In this document: one piece after another, positions 9,242 through 20,272 of the stretch
Numbering within the stretch: position 1 is the stretch's first letter
Layout of the letters: the number at the start of each line of letters is the position of its first letter
Source: Blastocladiella britannica
Lineage: Eukaryota; Blastocladiomycota; Blastocladiomycetes; Blastocladiales; Blastocladiaceae
Length of the DNA: 20,608 nt
Direction of reading: 5' to 3'
NCBI GenBank assembly: GCA_025349905.2
Contig: MU624847.1
Span: 1-20,608 of the forward strand
Made by a program: the position numbers and the translations under genes
The notes under the pieces: generated by a model
What the model was told of the DNA's origin: nothing
The model's input: the letters and a program-made list of their open reading frames with translations, nothing else
The model's database searches: none

Positions 9242-11003
9242 ATGGATTTGATCAGCACCGCCGCCCTGGTCGCAGCACGCGTGGCCGGCGCGCTGTGGTC
9301 GCCCATCACCGACTGCGACGAGACGTTCAACTACTGGGAGCCCGCGTACCTGCTCGCGGCGCGGACCCACGCGTTGCAGACCTGGGAGTACGCCCCCGTG
9401 CACGCGTTGCGCTCGTACGCATACCTGGCCCCACACGCCGCCGTCATGACCTTATTCGCCTCGATTTTTGGTGCCCACGTCGCCCCGTGGCGCTCCGCCT
9501 TCTTTGCCACTCGCCTGGTCCTGGCCCTCGCATCGGCTGCGATCGAGGTCCGGCTTGCGGCCGCAGTGGGTGGCGGCATTGGGGGACAGCGGCTGAGCAC
9601 CACACTGAAGATGGTTCTGGCCGCGAGCCCGGGCATGTTCCACTCGGCCCCGGCGTTCCTGCCGTCGTCGTTCGCCATGGCCGCCGTGGGCGTGCACCTG
9701 GCGGCGTGGTTCCAATCGTCATCGGCTCCAAAACCGTCTCGGTTGGCGATCGCGGCCATCGCCTGCAGTGCACTGTTGGGCTGGCCGTTCGCCGCGGCCC
9801 TGGGTATTCCGTTCTTCTTATCGTACCTCATGACCCACCCGCGACCGCTGGTGGTCAACTCAGTACTCGCCGGCGTGGTCGTTGCCGTACCCATGGTCCT
9901 GATTGACTCGTTCTTTTACGGCAGTGGTAGCATCCACCTGGTCCCCTGGCAAATGATCCAGTACAACGTGGTGCGCAACCAGTCGCACCTGTACGGCGTC
10001 GAGCCCGCGTCCTTTTACCTCAAGAACCTGGTGCTCAACTGGTCCGGATTCATCTTGTTGGCGGCGGGCATGTCGGTCTGGGACTTGGGATCCCTCTTTA
10101 TCCTCAAACTCAACCATCGCCGTCTATCACCGCCACAAACCTGGGGTCCCGCGACCATGCTCGCACTATGGCTCACCGTGTTTGTGCTGCAGCCGCACAA
10201 GGAGGAACGGTTCCTGGCGCCGATTTACCCGGCGATCGCCGTGCAGGCCGCGCGGGGCGTCGTGGCGGTGCCGCGTGTTCTTCGCCGCCTCGCAACTGGC
10301 CGGTCCGCTTTACTGCTACGTTTAGGAGTCGCCGGATCCATGTCGGCATTTGCGTTAATGGGCGTGCTAAGGATGCTGGCGATGGTGCGGTTCTATGGCG
10401 CGCCGGTACGACTGGACGTGTCATCGTCCATGCTACCCCATTCGGCCGATGGCGTCAATGCAACGGTGTGCGTGGGCAACGACTGGTTCTTGTCCGCCGG
10501 CCACGCGCTGCTCCCGGCGCACGCGCGGATCAAGTTTGTAAGGCAGGCGTTTGACGGACAGTTGCCGGCCGAGTACGCCGTCCCACCGCCACCGTCATCT
10601 GGGCCGTCGGCGTTGAATGCGTGGGCCGAACTTCTTCGAGTCCGGGACGCCACGGCCCGCGTCGGGCACGCGAGCTTTAGCGATGCGAATGAGCTGGACT
10701 TGACGAGATTTGTACGGACCTATCCTCCCCCCCCTTCCTTTCTGCGATCGTCATTTACACGAAACCTTTGGACAGGTTCCGGAATCCCAGTGCGACTACA
10801 TCTTAGGCCGCGACCCGATCGTTACCGGTGCGAAACCGGTGGCCTGTGAACCCATCTTGCTGGCCGAGTCGACGCCCACCTGGGCCCGGATCGTGGATGT
10901 GCCCGCCGGGCTACCGTTTTCGCGGCAAGTGCGGAAGGCGCAAGTGTGGGACAAGTATTGCTTATGGGTGCCACCACCACCAGGTCAAGGGATAATAAAC
11001 TGA
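9242..11003 (+). CDS. ALG9: ALG9-type alpha-1,2-mannosyltransferase (GT22)
   Basis: Exons 9242-10711 and 10776-11003, joined in phase 0 (1698 nt, 565 aa); the 64-nt intron has GTACGG...GGACAG. In the ER membrane this family adds alpha-1,2-linked mannoses from dolichol-phosphate-mannose to the lumenal lipid-linked N-glycan precursor (Man6 to Man7 and Man8 to Man9). The first lumenal loop carries the diagnostic DCDETFNYWEP (24-34), with the acidic residues of GT22 enzymes, followed by TWEYAPVHALRSYAYL. Later come several hydrophobic helices and the conserved HKEERFLAPIYP (from H319). The length matches ALG9 (about 550-610 aa). Exon 2 supplies the lumenal tail beginning VPESQCDYIL; without splicing the frame would run into unrelated sequence and stop at 10849. 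The start was chosen at 9242 because it places the loop motif after one short N-terminal helix, as in the family. It is convergent with TAF2, 82 bases away. Confidence 0.92.
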
Positions 11004-11085
11004 TCGTGGGGCATATTTAATGAATTACAAGAGAAAAAAAATACACATTGTCGTTCAAAATGGCTAAAAATAAGGGGGGGAGGGC
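11004..11085. terminator. short convergent 3' region of ALG9 and TAF2
   Basis: Only 82 bases lie between the two stop codons, so the mRNA 3' ends must be very compact or overlap as antisense tails. An AATAAA at 10994-10999 overlaps the ALG9 stop and is oddly early for a signal. A-rich sequence (11031-11042) and a G-run (11074-11080) follow. No clear minus-strand signal is visible. Confidence 0.35.
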
Positions 11086-14000
11086 TCAGCGATTGAACGT
11101 GAACTTAAACTTTTTCAACGCCGGCGGGCCGTCCTCGATCCGCGCGGTGGGATCAACTGCGGCCAGCTGAACGGTGGGTTCCGGGAGCGGAACTGGGGGT
11201 GCAGGTGAGGGCATCGACCCGGGTACCGTTGCTGCAGCAGTGGGGCGACCTGAGTCCGGGTCGGGACTGCGGCTGCGCGGCCGCTTCCGCGACGGCGTCG
11301 ATGGGTCAAGTACCGCCAACGAAGGCGGATCCAGTTGCATCTCCAGCGGTCGTGGCGACAAGGTCCGAGGAGGAGGAAGTACAGGCGGTGCCGACCCCAA
11401 TGAGGTCCTGGGAACAGCGGCCGCCCGAGCGATCGCCCGATCACGCCACTCGAGCGCCATCTTGGACGCGACGCGCGTCGTCACCCGCTCGCGCGCGCAC
11501 ATGGCCTCGAAATCCAGCAACACCTCGCGTCCCAGCACCACCACTTCGTCCCAGACATTGTTGAACGTCGCCGCATTGTCAAACACCAAGTGCACGTCGG
11601 CGACAAATGCGCCTTGGGTCGCGTACTTGCCCGCCTTGATCTTGTCGGCAATGGTCGAGAACGCCATCGGGTGCTTGATGACGTGCGGGTACTCGGGCAA
11701 CCCGAACCGCACGTGGTCCACGGGCTCCGTGAACCACACCGCGTGACGGTGTTTCTTTAACCGGCCAATCAACTTGTTGGCCAGTTTCTTATCGAGCGGG
11801 GTGGTGGGCGGCACGTCGGCCGGCACGTCCAGCGCCCCCGGTGGCAATGCGGCGGCGCGCTGGAACATGGCCGCCACGTCCCCGCGGTACCGTGCCCTGA
11901 GCGCCTGCGCGATCTGCCGGAACTTGGGCGCGTCGTCCAAGCTCGCGGTCCACTGCTCGCAGTTGGAGAACACGCAGTGCACGTCGTCCGAGAGCGCGGC
12001 CACCGTGGCGTAGTCGCCACAGACAAGTTTCGCGAACGCGGTGCCCAGGTCCATTGGGTCGGGAACCACCGAGTAGTAGTTGGGGAAGTTCTCGCGCACC
12101 GGGTCCACGGGCCGAATAAAGTACATGGACTGCGACTGGTCGGCGGCGTCGCGGCCGACGATCATGCGCCGTAAGATCGCGCTGCATTCGGCCTGGTGCC
12201 ACGGGGTCATGGGCGCTAGGCTCATTTGCTGCACTTCCTGGTGCGTCAGTGGCGCCGCGATCGCGACCGCAGGCGGTGCTGGTGGCACGGGAAGAGCGGT
12301 GGTAGAGGCTGGCGACGACGATCCCTGGTGCGACGACGGAGGAGACATGGACGGCGTGACCCGACCACCACCGCTACTACTGCTACTGCCACCTGCTGCA
12401 GCGACTGTCATTGGCAGCGACGTCGGCGCGCCACTCACGGGGGAGTGCGCCACCAGTTTGCGCGGCAGTTCCGACAACTGCAGCCTGTCGGTACACAGGC
12501 GCCGCGCAAAGCTGTAAAACACGAGCGCGGCCTTGTGCACGGGCGCCTCCTTGATGGTGGTGTAGGTGATGGCGTTGCGCAGCATCAGATGCACGTCGTC
12601 AAAGAACTCGGCCGTGGTCGCGTACTTGTCCAATTTGCGGTGAATCGTGGTCAGGTCCATGGGCCGCTTGATGATCTTCGGGTAGTTCAGGTGCCCGGCC
12701 TCCTTCCACTGGAAGGGAACCTGGAAGTCGAACGAGTGCTGATTCTCCCACAGCGCCTTGTGCACGTGGCGCAGGCGGTCGATCAGGGGTCGCGACGAGG
12801 GCGCGGTGGTTGGTGGCAACGCCGTTTTTGGAGGGGCCATGGCGCCACTCCCTCCGCGACTTGCCGATGCTGCACCACCATCTCTGTTGCTGTTGCTGTT
12901 GCCGGCCAAGATCGAAGGCGGACCAATCTTGCCCAGCAGCGACCGCTTAGACGGCGCCGACGTGGGGAGCGGCGGTGGCTTGGAGTGGTATGATGATGCG
13001 CTGTTCCTGGACCGTGACACACCGCCATACCCATCGTCATCGTCCTCCTTGTCGTAGTTGTCGTCATACCGATCGGGGCGTGACGGCGCGGCCCCATTGC
13101 CCGAGGAGAATTTCTTGACGGAAATCACAAACGAGGGCGGTGGTGGCGAGGACGACAACGAACCACCGGCCGGTTGAGATTCCAGCTTGATACGCAGCGG
13201 ATTCGCAGCAGCCGGTTCCAACTCACCTCCCACCGCGGCAGTCGTCGCAGTGTCCCGAGAGGAGGCGGAAACGGAAATGGGTGGGAGCGCGCTCAGCGAC
13301 ATGACGCGCGCGACCATCTTGCTCGGGAACGCCTTTCGCCATCGCCGAGCGAAATCCTCGCTACATTTCTCGCCCTGCTTCCAGATCGGCGACCCGGGGG
13401 CATTGTAGTTGCGGCAGTTGGTAAACACGCGCTGCACGTCGGCCTCGAACGTGCCAATGGTCGGGTACTCGCCAAACTCGACGCGTTTGCGGATGGTCCC
13501 GAAATCCATGGGCGACGAGATCACATCGTAGTACCCGACCACGTCGGTGACGGGCTGCCGGAACGCCGCGCCGGCATTGTCCTCGGCGACCGCCTTCAAG
13601 ATGCTCCGGATCGTCGTGCACTGTTCGGGCGTGATATCGCGCGGTTTCGCGAGCTTCTGCGTCTCCTCGGTAAAAATGCGCACCGCGTTTGGGAAAATAT
13701 CGTCGTCGGACAGCTCGCGTAACCGGATCGCCAGCTGGCCCAAGTCCGACGTCTCGTGGTTGTACAGCACGCAATTGGCCCACACTTTATCCACGTCCAC
13801 CTTCATGGCCGCCGGGTTAGCGTAGTGCCCGTTCTTGAGCCGCTGCCCGATCGCCTTGAAGTCCATTGGGTCGGTGATGATCTCGTAGTACCGCGGGACT
13901 GCGGGCGGGACGGGCTCGGCAAACACCTCGAACCCGATCTGCGACCGTAACCGTTCGCGCACATACGTTCCGACCAGGAACATGGTCGGCGACGGCTTGG

Positions 14001-17000
14001 CCAGTACCTTGGTGGGCATGGTGCCCGTGTACGGCGGCCGCCACTTGGGCCCCGACCGCGTGCTCGAGCTGCGCACCCGTTTGGCAGTGCTAGGGGCCAT
14101 GCGGCTTGCCTCTGCCGCCAGTCCCGCCGCTTCGGCCGCGGCCTCGGCATTGCGTGACCGCTTGGTCTTGGACTTGACCTTGACATTCATGGACGAGTCT
14201 CCATCAGCGCCAGCGCGGCGGTTCTTGCGCGCCTTTTTCTCCTTTGTAGAAGGTGGTGGGGGCAGCGCCGGCAGCGACAGCCGCACTTTCGCCAGCGTCA
14301 AGTCCTCGACGACGGCCCCAGGCGGCGGCGGGTCAAGCTGCAGCACGGCTCCCGCAGCATCGATAGCTGCGCCCCTCATGAGCGGCGCCGACTTGGCGTT
14401 GGCCTTGAGCGGCCACTTCACGGCCACTTTTTTCCGCATGGGGGTCAGCACCAGGTCCGCGAGTTGAATGAACTTGGACTGCACGACGCGCGGGATCGTC
14501 GGGTTATCGAGCATCGTGAGAATCCTTGGCAACGCAATGTCGCGCACGAACCGCTTGTACTCTTCCATCATTTCTTTCCGGCGCCCTTGAAGCACCGCCT
14601 TGGCCTGGGCGCCGACCAGCCGCGCCATGTTGATGAACAGGCCCGCCACGTGAATGCGCATGGTCGGCGACGGGTCCGACTCGATGATCGAAAACAAGTA
14701 CGCGGCGACGTCGGGGACCACGAACGCGTGCAGCAAGAACAGCCCACGGAACGCTGTCGCCCTAACCCGCGCCGAGTACGACGTCGACGTGTACTCGAGC
14801 AGCAGACTCAGTCGGGCTGGAATCAGGCCCGCCATCATCCATCGCACGTAGCAGGTGAGAATCGCACACAGCACGGTGCTTTCGGCTCCACCCGCAGTGG
14901 TAGCTGCACCGGTGGCGCTGTCGTCACTCGCATAATCGCCGCCAGCAAAAGCAGAGGACGCGTGGTGCATGGACGCCATCAGCTGCTCCATGACCCGCAG
15001 CCGTTCCAGCGTCACCATCGCCTCGTCCAAAAGGTCCGACGTGGGACCAAACTGAAGCTGGAACCGACCCACGCCGGGAGGAGGCCCAGTTGGGGCAGTT
15101 GGTGGTGGCGGTGTGATGGTGGGTGGGGGTGGTGCGTGCACAATGGGCATGGGCACTGACAGTGGTACAGGAGCGGCAGGCAACTCGAGCGGAGCCTGGG
15201 GCGCCGGTGGCAGCGGCACAGATGGGAGCTCAAGTGCGGTGGGTGCTGGCGACGCAGGGCTGGAATCAGATGACACAACCGCAGGAGTGGCAGCAACCAG
15301 CAAGTCCATCTGCGGGAACGCCAGCCCAGACGAGACTGCTGCAGCCGGCGTCGACGGGTCCACATCCATGGCATCGACAGGTGCAGCCGTCGTCGCGGTT
15401 CCATCGGTCGGCGGCGCCGCCGGTGGGTCAGCGAGAGCCAAATCCGCAAGTGATAGTTCCGAGCCTGCAGTGGGTGACAGAAGCGGTTCCTCTGCCACGC
15501 CATCCTCTCCTCCGCCGAGTTCCAGATCGGCCGGGCCCATGCCAGCATCCCCAAGGAGATCAACGTCATCGTCAAAGAGGTCAAATCCGCCCATGTCAAA
15601 CATTTCGGCCATGTCGCCGTAATGCATGGCCTCCTCTTCAATGGTCCGCTGCGGTGGGGCAGGCGCATTGCCGGGCTCGGTCCCGCCATTGGCAGTGAGG
15701 CCGGTGTTGATACCAGGAGGAATACCGTTCGTGGATCGGGAGGCAGATGAAGCGGCACTTGCAGCAGCAGCAGCGCTTGAAGCGGCAGCAGCGTTGACAG
15801 AGGACGAAGATGAAGCGTGGGCTCCCGGTCCCGATGCAGCGCCAGACCCTTGTGCAGCAGCTGCACCGCCCATCTTGGCGTGATGGTGCTTGGGGTCCTG
15901 GCGCAGGTGCTTGGGGTCCTGGCGCAGGTGGTGAGCAGGGCCGACCATGAACGCCTCGCACAAGCACCGGACCAGGAACGCGACATGGGATGGAAAATGC
16001 ACGCCAGGCCCAACGGCGGCGGCCGCATCCGTGTACTTGAGCAGCTGGATCGCCAGGCGCTTGGACTGGCTGGCGACATGGCCGTCGCGGTTCCGAACCG
16101 ACGTAGCGGCTGCCAGCGTGGTGCGGAACAGAAGGTACTCGTCGAGAGCGCGCGTCCAGTCACGCGGCTGAGGCACCGCTGTCAATACGCCGGTCGACGA
16201 CGAGGACGGGGCCGAGAACTGGCCCAGCACTTTGGAAATCGCCTCCACTCCAGCCCAGTTGGCCTCGGGGGTAGCGCACGCCACCAGCGCGCTGACCGCG
16301 TCCATGCGCAGCCGCACAAAGATCGACCGGTCGGCAATGATGGCCAGGAGCTCGCGGGCCACCAGCATCGATGGGAAGTGGCGCAAGTGCGAGACGGTAT
16401 CAAACTGGGTCAGTACTGAGACGGGCGGGTGCCGCATCAGCGCCAGCCACTTAATCTCGGGCTGCTTGAGGACGATCGGGCACGGCCACTCGAGGTCCGG
16501 GTCGCACCACACCCACTTGATCCACAGCCGCTGCGCTTCCGACCGCGCTTGCGCATCAGCGCCCGTGGCCTCCGAGTCGCGCATCAGCTGCATCCAGTCT
16601 TGCTCCTGGCCCGCCTGGCCCAGGACTGCTCCGGACGGAATCAGTTCCGGCGCATCGGCGCCGTCGGTGCCAATCTGCCGGTACATTTTCTTGTACTTGT
16701 AACGCGAGTTGAACTTGACCTCAAAATGGTTGACGGGCTTGTTGAGGTGGACCGTGTGCTTGTACTGCATATTTCAGCTCGTTAAAATATGGTCCACAAA
16801 GATGAACAAGAAAAAGAGACGCACCACTTCGCCATCAATCTCGCGCACAATGATGGTAAAGTCGCCCTCAAACAACCCGCGCACGCCGTGGTCGCGCTGC
16901 CACTCGGACGTATTGTCCTGAGTAATATCGACTCCAATGACCTGCCGCGAGTCGTTTTGCGTGTACCCGATCTCGATTCGCGGGACGCCGGCGCCGTCCA

Positions 17001-20000
17001 CCCAGTGCTTCCAGAAACTGTTCCAGGGCCCCGACGCCGCGTACCGCTGCAGCCACCGCCGCATGCCCGCGGTACTGAGCGGCAACACGTCGGGGAGCGG
17101 GTCGCCGCGTTCGCGGGCCTGCTCGATGCGCAGCAGCAGCACCGGGTTGGACGTGGCGGCGCCATCGGCAAACATGTCGCGCAGGATCGTGGTCATGTCG
17201 GGCCCGCCGGCAATGCGAGCAAGACGCTTGTCGAGCGCGTGGACCACCAGTGCCGATTTGAGCATCACAAACTCGAGCGATTGGTGCGGCAGGTAGTAGA
17301 TGGGAGGCATGTAGACGTCCATGACCTTGTTTATGTCGATTTTGTTTTTTGTTAGTGAGTTGCATCGACCCTTAAAAAAAAAAAGGGGGATAAAAGACGC
17401 ACTGCCAAGCGCTGGATATCCTTTTTGATACGGTAATCGGACTCTGCCGACCCGAAATGAAGCCGAAAGAAGCGCGATGCCATGTGCTGAGCAAGGCCGA
17501 CAATCACCCAGTAGTCGCCTCTGATCATTGCTTGACGCGCATCAAAATACTGCTTCCAAGAGCAATAAAAAAATGATGAAAAACGCACGGTGTTCGTGGA
17601 ACAACAAAGCATCCCATCCACTGGTAAGCGACATTGAGCATGAGCCCGCGCCGCAAATCGACCACGCGCTCGAGATCTTCGCCGGCGGAATCGGGACCCG
17701 TGGGCTCGGTCAGACCCGCCGCCACCGCATCCATGATCGTGACCCCCGCGCCATGATGGGTCATGTCCGCGACCACTTCGCTGGCATACACGACGCGGTA
17801 CTCGCCCCAGCTCCACGGGTACATGCCAAACTCGCGGCAGTAGTAATCGAGCACGGGCTCGGTGATGGCCGTTGCCTTTTGAACGGCAAGCGGCGACACG
17901 CCCGCTGGGTAGTATACACGCACGGCTGTTGGTGGGTACCGCTCGGGAAGAATGCTGCGAGCGGCAGCCAGGGGCAGTGGGCCACCGCCCGGAGAAGTGG
18001 TGGCGGTAGGATCGTTGGTAGAGGCGTCGCCTCCATCCACCGCAGGGGCTGCCGACGACGACGATGACGTGGCCAGGGTCATGGGCCGCGCCTGCACGTT
18101 GGGGATGTCCAGCGGGATTACCATTTCGGCAAACGCGCCGGCCGCAATCGAAATCAGGGGCGCCGGAATCGCGTCCGCGATGTGGAAATGGAAGACGGCG
18201 GGCGTCTTACTGGTGCCCAGCGTCGCCGAGACAAGTGTGCCGGGAGCGATGGCGCGGATGGGCACCAGGTCAATGTCCAGCTCAGTGTCCCATGCGTCCT
18301 CGTCGTCGTCGACATCCTCCTCGTCGTCCTCATCATAGTCGTCGTAGCCATCGTCTTCGCCACCTTCATCGTCGTTGCTCAAGTAGGCGGCTTCAACAGC
18401 AACGTCGAGGGCTTCTTGTTTGACCGTGACCAGGGTTTCGACTTTGTCAATCTCCATGGCGATTGGTTCGGTGTCAGCGAAAATGGCAGGCTCCACGCGT
18501 TCGGCCTTGACGACGGTGTGATCCATGGTGGGGCCATTGGGAGTGTTGACATCCACGTCCATTCCAGTCGGAGGCTCAATATTTTCCTGGACAGGGGCGG
18601 CTGTCACAGGTACGAGCGAGTCGCTCTCAGCGGCAGACGGAACCTCAGCAGCAGCAGTGGACGGTGCATCAGCAGCAGCGGAAGGGGCAGGAGGATCAAC
18701 ATCCATGGCGTCTGGGTCGCCCACGGCCGCGGTTTCCGCGGTGGGTTCGGCGGCGGCAACAACCATCATATCGGATTCAGGAACAGCCGGCTCGCTTGCC
18801 TTTTCTGCATCATCCGCGTTTGAAGCAACCGCAGCAGCGGGGGCAGCGAACAATGGAACAACGGGCTCCTTGGACCGGTCTGACAGAACCGTCAGAAACA
18901 AATCCCACGGCGCGCGTTGCTTGAGATCGTCCGCACACGGGATCCAGTGGCGCGCAGATCCAGTGACGGGGAAGTTGTTGGATGCCCCCGCCATGGGCCG
19001 CGGCGCACAGGCTGCGTGGAAGTGCATGCGGCCCGACGGCTCAGCGGGAGCAAACACCACCGTGGGCGACAAGTTCACGGTGGTGGTGACGTACTCGATG
19101 CGAATGACTACTTGCCGCGGCTCGGTTGGGACCTCGATCGCTACGTCGGCGGCAGACTTTTCCTTGTCGCCAGACTCTGCCGCTGGGCGATCGGATGTTG
19201 CAGGAGTTGGGTTCGACGCGGCCCCAGTGTCATCGGCCGCGACTGTTGGTGCGGCCGCAGAGACCGAGGGAGGGTCTTCCGTTACCAGTGGAGGGACCCC
19301 GCCCCCAGTGATGTCCGGTTCAGCAACGCCGGGTCGAGTAGCGGCGGGTTCCAGTCCAGAGGAGTCCGTCCCAGGCACCGCGGGAGTGGCAGTCGCGGCG
19401 GTAGTACTGGTAGTAACAGCAGCGGTATCTTCGGACGACGGCACGGTCGGAGGGGGCGGCGGCGGCGACGATGGCCGCGGCACCACGTAGCCCGGGTTAT
19501 CGATACTGATTTCGCCGCGTTCCCAGTACTGGAGCGCGAGAATGGCGTCGGACTGAATGGCCTCGCCGCCAATCCCGAGGCTGGCCGCGAACGAGAGCGG
19601 CGCGCCGGGCGGCAGCACGTCCGTGTACTTCCAGTCGCCCACAATGAACGTGGCCGGCGCGTCATCGACCGTCACCGAGAGAATATCTGCAGCCGTACTG
19701 AGGGTCAGTCAACTAAATACGGCGACAAGGGACTCACCGGCCAAATACGCACCCATGCCACGGGCATTGACGCGGAACGCATACGGATTGGCCACGCGCG
19801 GAAGCACTGTCATTTCAGCGGCGCCGCGGACCGTGCACCGCGCCAGGTCGATGGTTGCATCGACTCGCTGGTGCAGCAGCTTGTACTCGGACGGCTCGGG
19901 CGGCGGGGACAGCAATGGTGGTGGTGGTGGTGGTGGTGCGCTCGTGGCGGCTACAGCTGGTGCTGTTGGCGCTCCTCCTGGCGCCGGGGCCGCTACTGCC

Positions 20001-20032
20001 GAGGGTGCGGCGGTGGTTGATCGGGCGAGCAT
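11086..20032 (-). CDS. TAF2: TFIID subunit TAF2 with five C-terminal bromodomains
   Basis: Five exons: 19738-20032, 17589-19686, 17403-17520, 16825-17325, 11086-16764 (8691 nt, 2896 aa; yeast TAF2 is about 1400 aa, human about 1200); introns 51, 68, 77 and 60 nt. TAF2 is the TFIID subunit that contacts initiator DNA in the nucleus. The M1-aminopeptidase-like part begins at YKLLHQRVDATIDL, continues through ARHWIPCADD and YPWSWGEYRVVYAS, and reaches LNVAYQWMG (782-790), which sits where active peptidases have HEXXH, so it is catalytically dead. VVPRTPGDYWVIVGLA is rebuilt across intron 2. FEGDFTIIVREIDGEV and WCDPDLEWPC then lead into HEAT-like helices. Low-complexity inserts lie at about 166-285, 376-560, 615-675 and within the HEAT part (about 1280-1570). 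Bromodomains occupy about 1932-2763, then a tail with KRPRSRSP and LKKFKFTFNR. The start is the ATG at 20032; the open frame upstream lacks coding bias. Confidence 0.9.
11485..13983 (-). other. TAF2: five-bromodomain block inside TAF2
   Basis: Approximate residues, with the PMD-type motif and the acetyl-lysine position: BD1 1932-2030, YYEIITDPMDF, N2006; BD2 2046-2146, YYDVISSPMDF, N2125; BD3 2327-2426, YPKIIKRPMDL, T2406 in place of Asn (NAITYT); BD4 2523-2630, YYSVVPDPMDL, T2610 in place of Asn (NCEQWT); BD5 2661-2763, YPHVIKHPMAF, N2739. Each has the ZA-loop Pro-Val or Pro-Phe before the PMD motif. BD1-BD2 and BD4-BD5 are closely spaced; a disordered linker of about 180 residues separates BD2 from BD3. 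All five lie in one exon with no intron or frame break, so this is not two genes misjoined. Confidence 0.9.
15886..15927 (-). repeat. perfect 21-bp tandem duplication in TAF2
   Basis: The 21-base unit at 15886-15906 is repeated exactly at 15907-15927, in frame, giving LRQDPKH twice in the protein before a His-rich run. It sits at the edge of a low-complexity insert in the HEAT-like part. Exact identity suggests a recent slippage event. Confidence 0.9.
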
Positions 20033-20272
20033 GGCGTCGCTTAGGCCAGGTATCAAAATATTCCGGTTGTCGTCGATGGTGGTGCTTTTGTGCGGGGCAC
20101 TAGCGCTCTGGTATGAGACGATGTTTTTGCGATACGATAAAGTACGGGGACACGATATCGAATCGAGCTAACCGGCTGCGCACTGAACACGGTTTTGGAG
20201 TGACATCCACTTCTCTTTAAACCATTTTTCTCCATTTTTCCTCTCAAACTCGGCATCTTGTCCCCGTTCGTC
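20033..20272. promoter_or_regulatory. divergent promoter between TAF2 and the right-edge gene
   Basis: These 240 bases lie between two divergent ATGs. The sequence is less GC-rich than the exons and has pyrimidine-rich stretches just upstream of the plus-strand ATG (about 20211-20262). An antisense frame across part of it lacks coding character. No TATA or CCAAT element is convincing. Confidence 0.35.

Noticed and set aside
14464..15159. His/Arg-rich plus-strand frame inside TAF2
   Set aside because: Antisense shadow in GC-rich coding DNA; the TAF2 frame is uninterrupted here.
17521..17585. Alternative TAF2 acceptor at GGAAGCAG giving YFDARQAM before the conserved GDYW
   Set aside because: With the GTGCGT donor it shifts frame and stops soon after. 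The acceptor at 17521 restores the family-typical PRTPGDYWVIVGLA.
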